A stretch of 64,000 nt of DNA from Rugalucina vietnamica (lineage: Eukaryota > Mollusca > Bivalvia > Lucinida > Lucinidae): the NCBI GenBank assembly GCA_964017185.1, contig OZ024876.1, positions 928,001 through 992,000 on the forward strand, given 5' to 3'. The notes below the pieces were generated by a model. It searched no databases, was not told the origin of the DNA, and saw only the letters and a program-made list of their open reading frames with translations. The stretch's first letter is position 1; every line of letters starts with the position of its first letter. Below are positions 63,383 through 64,000 of the stretch, piece by piece. A program made the translations under genes and the position numbers.

Positions 63383-63470
63383 GTAAGTATGCTACTCCCC
63401 TCCATGCTTGTTTGGTACAATATTATGGGTTCTGGATCTTTTAACCTACTTGTATCACCTACTTGCTAAT

Positions 63471-63672
63471 TGAGCCTTTGTGTGAGAAAACACAACCTGA
63501 ATGTTCTACCAGGCCCAACACAAACTAGGCTGTACAGCCACAGCAGCAGGCTAGAAGCTTGAAATTTCAGATTTAGAAGGAAGAGACATTGTACTGTATA
63601 TAGGATGAAAACACAGATCAGCGCCTTTGTTTTCGCCTATGCATGTTGATGGCTTTCTTATGCGGCAGCTCA
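63471..63672. mobile_element. Family A MITE, rightmost copy
   Basis: TGAGCCTTTGTGTGAGAAAA to TTCTTATGCGGCAGCTCA. The inner palindrome is shortened. Confidence 0.8.
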
Positions 63673-63875
63673 ATTGAGATTGTCAATGTCAATCTGTCTG
63701 TGCATTCAAGCCTTTAGCAGTGCTGTATTGCAGGGATATCATTCCACACAATGAATAGAAAATTGAAGCTGAGACTCCATGGCTTCAAGTTTATACTGTA
63801 TGGACTAGGCATGTGTTATGTAACATATCAGTTTTAACATACCATAATCAGTGTTTTCTTTTAACAAGTATAAGC

Positions 63876-64000
63876 TTTAACAAAAAGCTTGGTCTACGCT
63901 TCGCATATATAAACTAGAATGTCAAAGAATCTGACCGTACTCCCATTTCATCGTGGTGCATTTGACTGAACAGAAATAAAACGCTGCGCGGTGAAAGCAT
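63876..64000. repeat. Family L repeat, inverted, cut by window end
   Basis: AGCTTTAACAAAAAGCTTGG and then TCGTGGTGCATTTGACTGAA: the end of family L in opposite orientation to the copies at 25798 and 58388. Confidence 0.85.

Overview
The window looks like nuclear DNA of a marine invertebrate, most likely a bivalve mollusc. The genes are split into many small exons with GT-AG borders. The DNA between them is AT-rich and packed with short inverted-repeat elements, tRNA-derived SINEs, LINE remnants and microsatellites. Several repeats, such as the GACCTTGACC-type blocks and the AGCTCACCTGAGC-type blocks, are of kinds I associate with bivalve genomes. I cannot name the species.

Host genes, left to right: (1) an EgtD-like histidine N-alpha-methyltransferase gene on the minus strand (486-3426), whose last exon lies beyond the left edge; (2) a single-exon secreted coiled-coil protein with an H-type lectin domain on the plus strand (10424-11407); (3) a five-exon kyphoscoliosis-peptidase-like transglutaminase-fold gene on the minus strand (15380-20078), with an intact Cys-His-Asp triad and an N-terminal lipidation motif; (4) a very long thioester-protein gene of the alpha-2-macroglobulin/complement superfamily on the plus strand. 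I could place 26 exons of the last gene between 23985 and 63382. They give 1232 residues with unbroken phase, and the 3' part lies beyond the right edge. The lectin and the thioester protein are both plausible humoral immune proteins; nothing shows that the four genes work together.

The large second intron of the thioester gene (25527-36081) holds mobile elements: a retroposon-like unit encoding a MYND zinc-finger protein with one in-frame stop, a decayed LINE reverse transcriptase carrying three insertions, and a large foldback element.

Repeat families are given letters here for reference only. A: about 235-bp TA-target MITE, about 26 copies, mostly in introns of the thioester gene and often very close to splice sites. 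B: about 250-bp palindromic MITE. C: about 700-bp repeat. D: about 1.1-kb AGCTCACCTGAGC element. E: 0.6-0.8-kb GACCTTGACC element. F: short GGATCC-ended inverted repeat. H: about 210-bp MITE with a palindromic core. I: dispersed repeat of unknown class. J: ACACCGGAGTATA repeat. K: about 190-bp CCTCATTATAACG MITE. L: about 560-bp repeat. Nested insertions give relative ages: A, D and E have each inserted into copies of B.

The main points for follow-up are the animal EgtD-like gene, the loss of the catalytic histidine in the thioester protein together with a predicted furin site, a minisatellite that copied an exon end with its splice donor 17 times, the family A crowding at splice sites, and the MYND-encoding retroposon.
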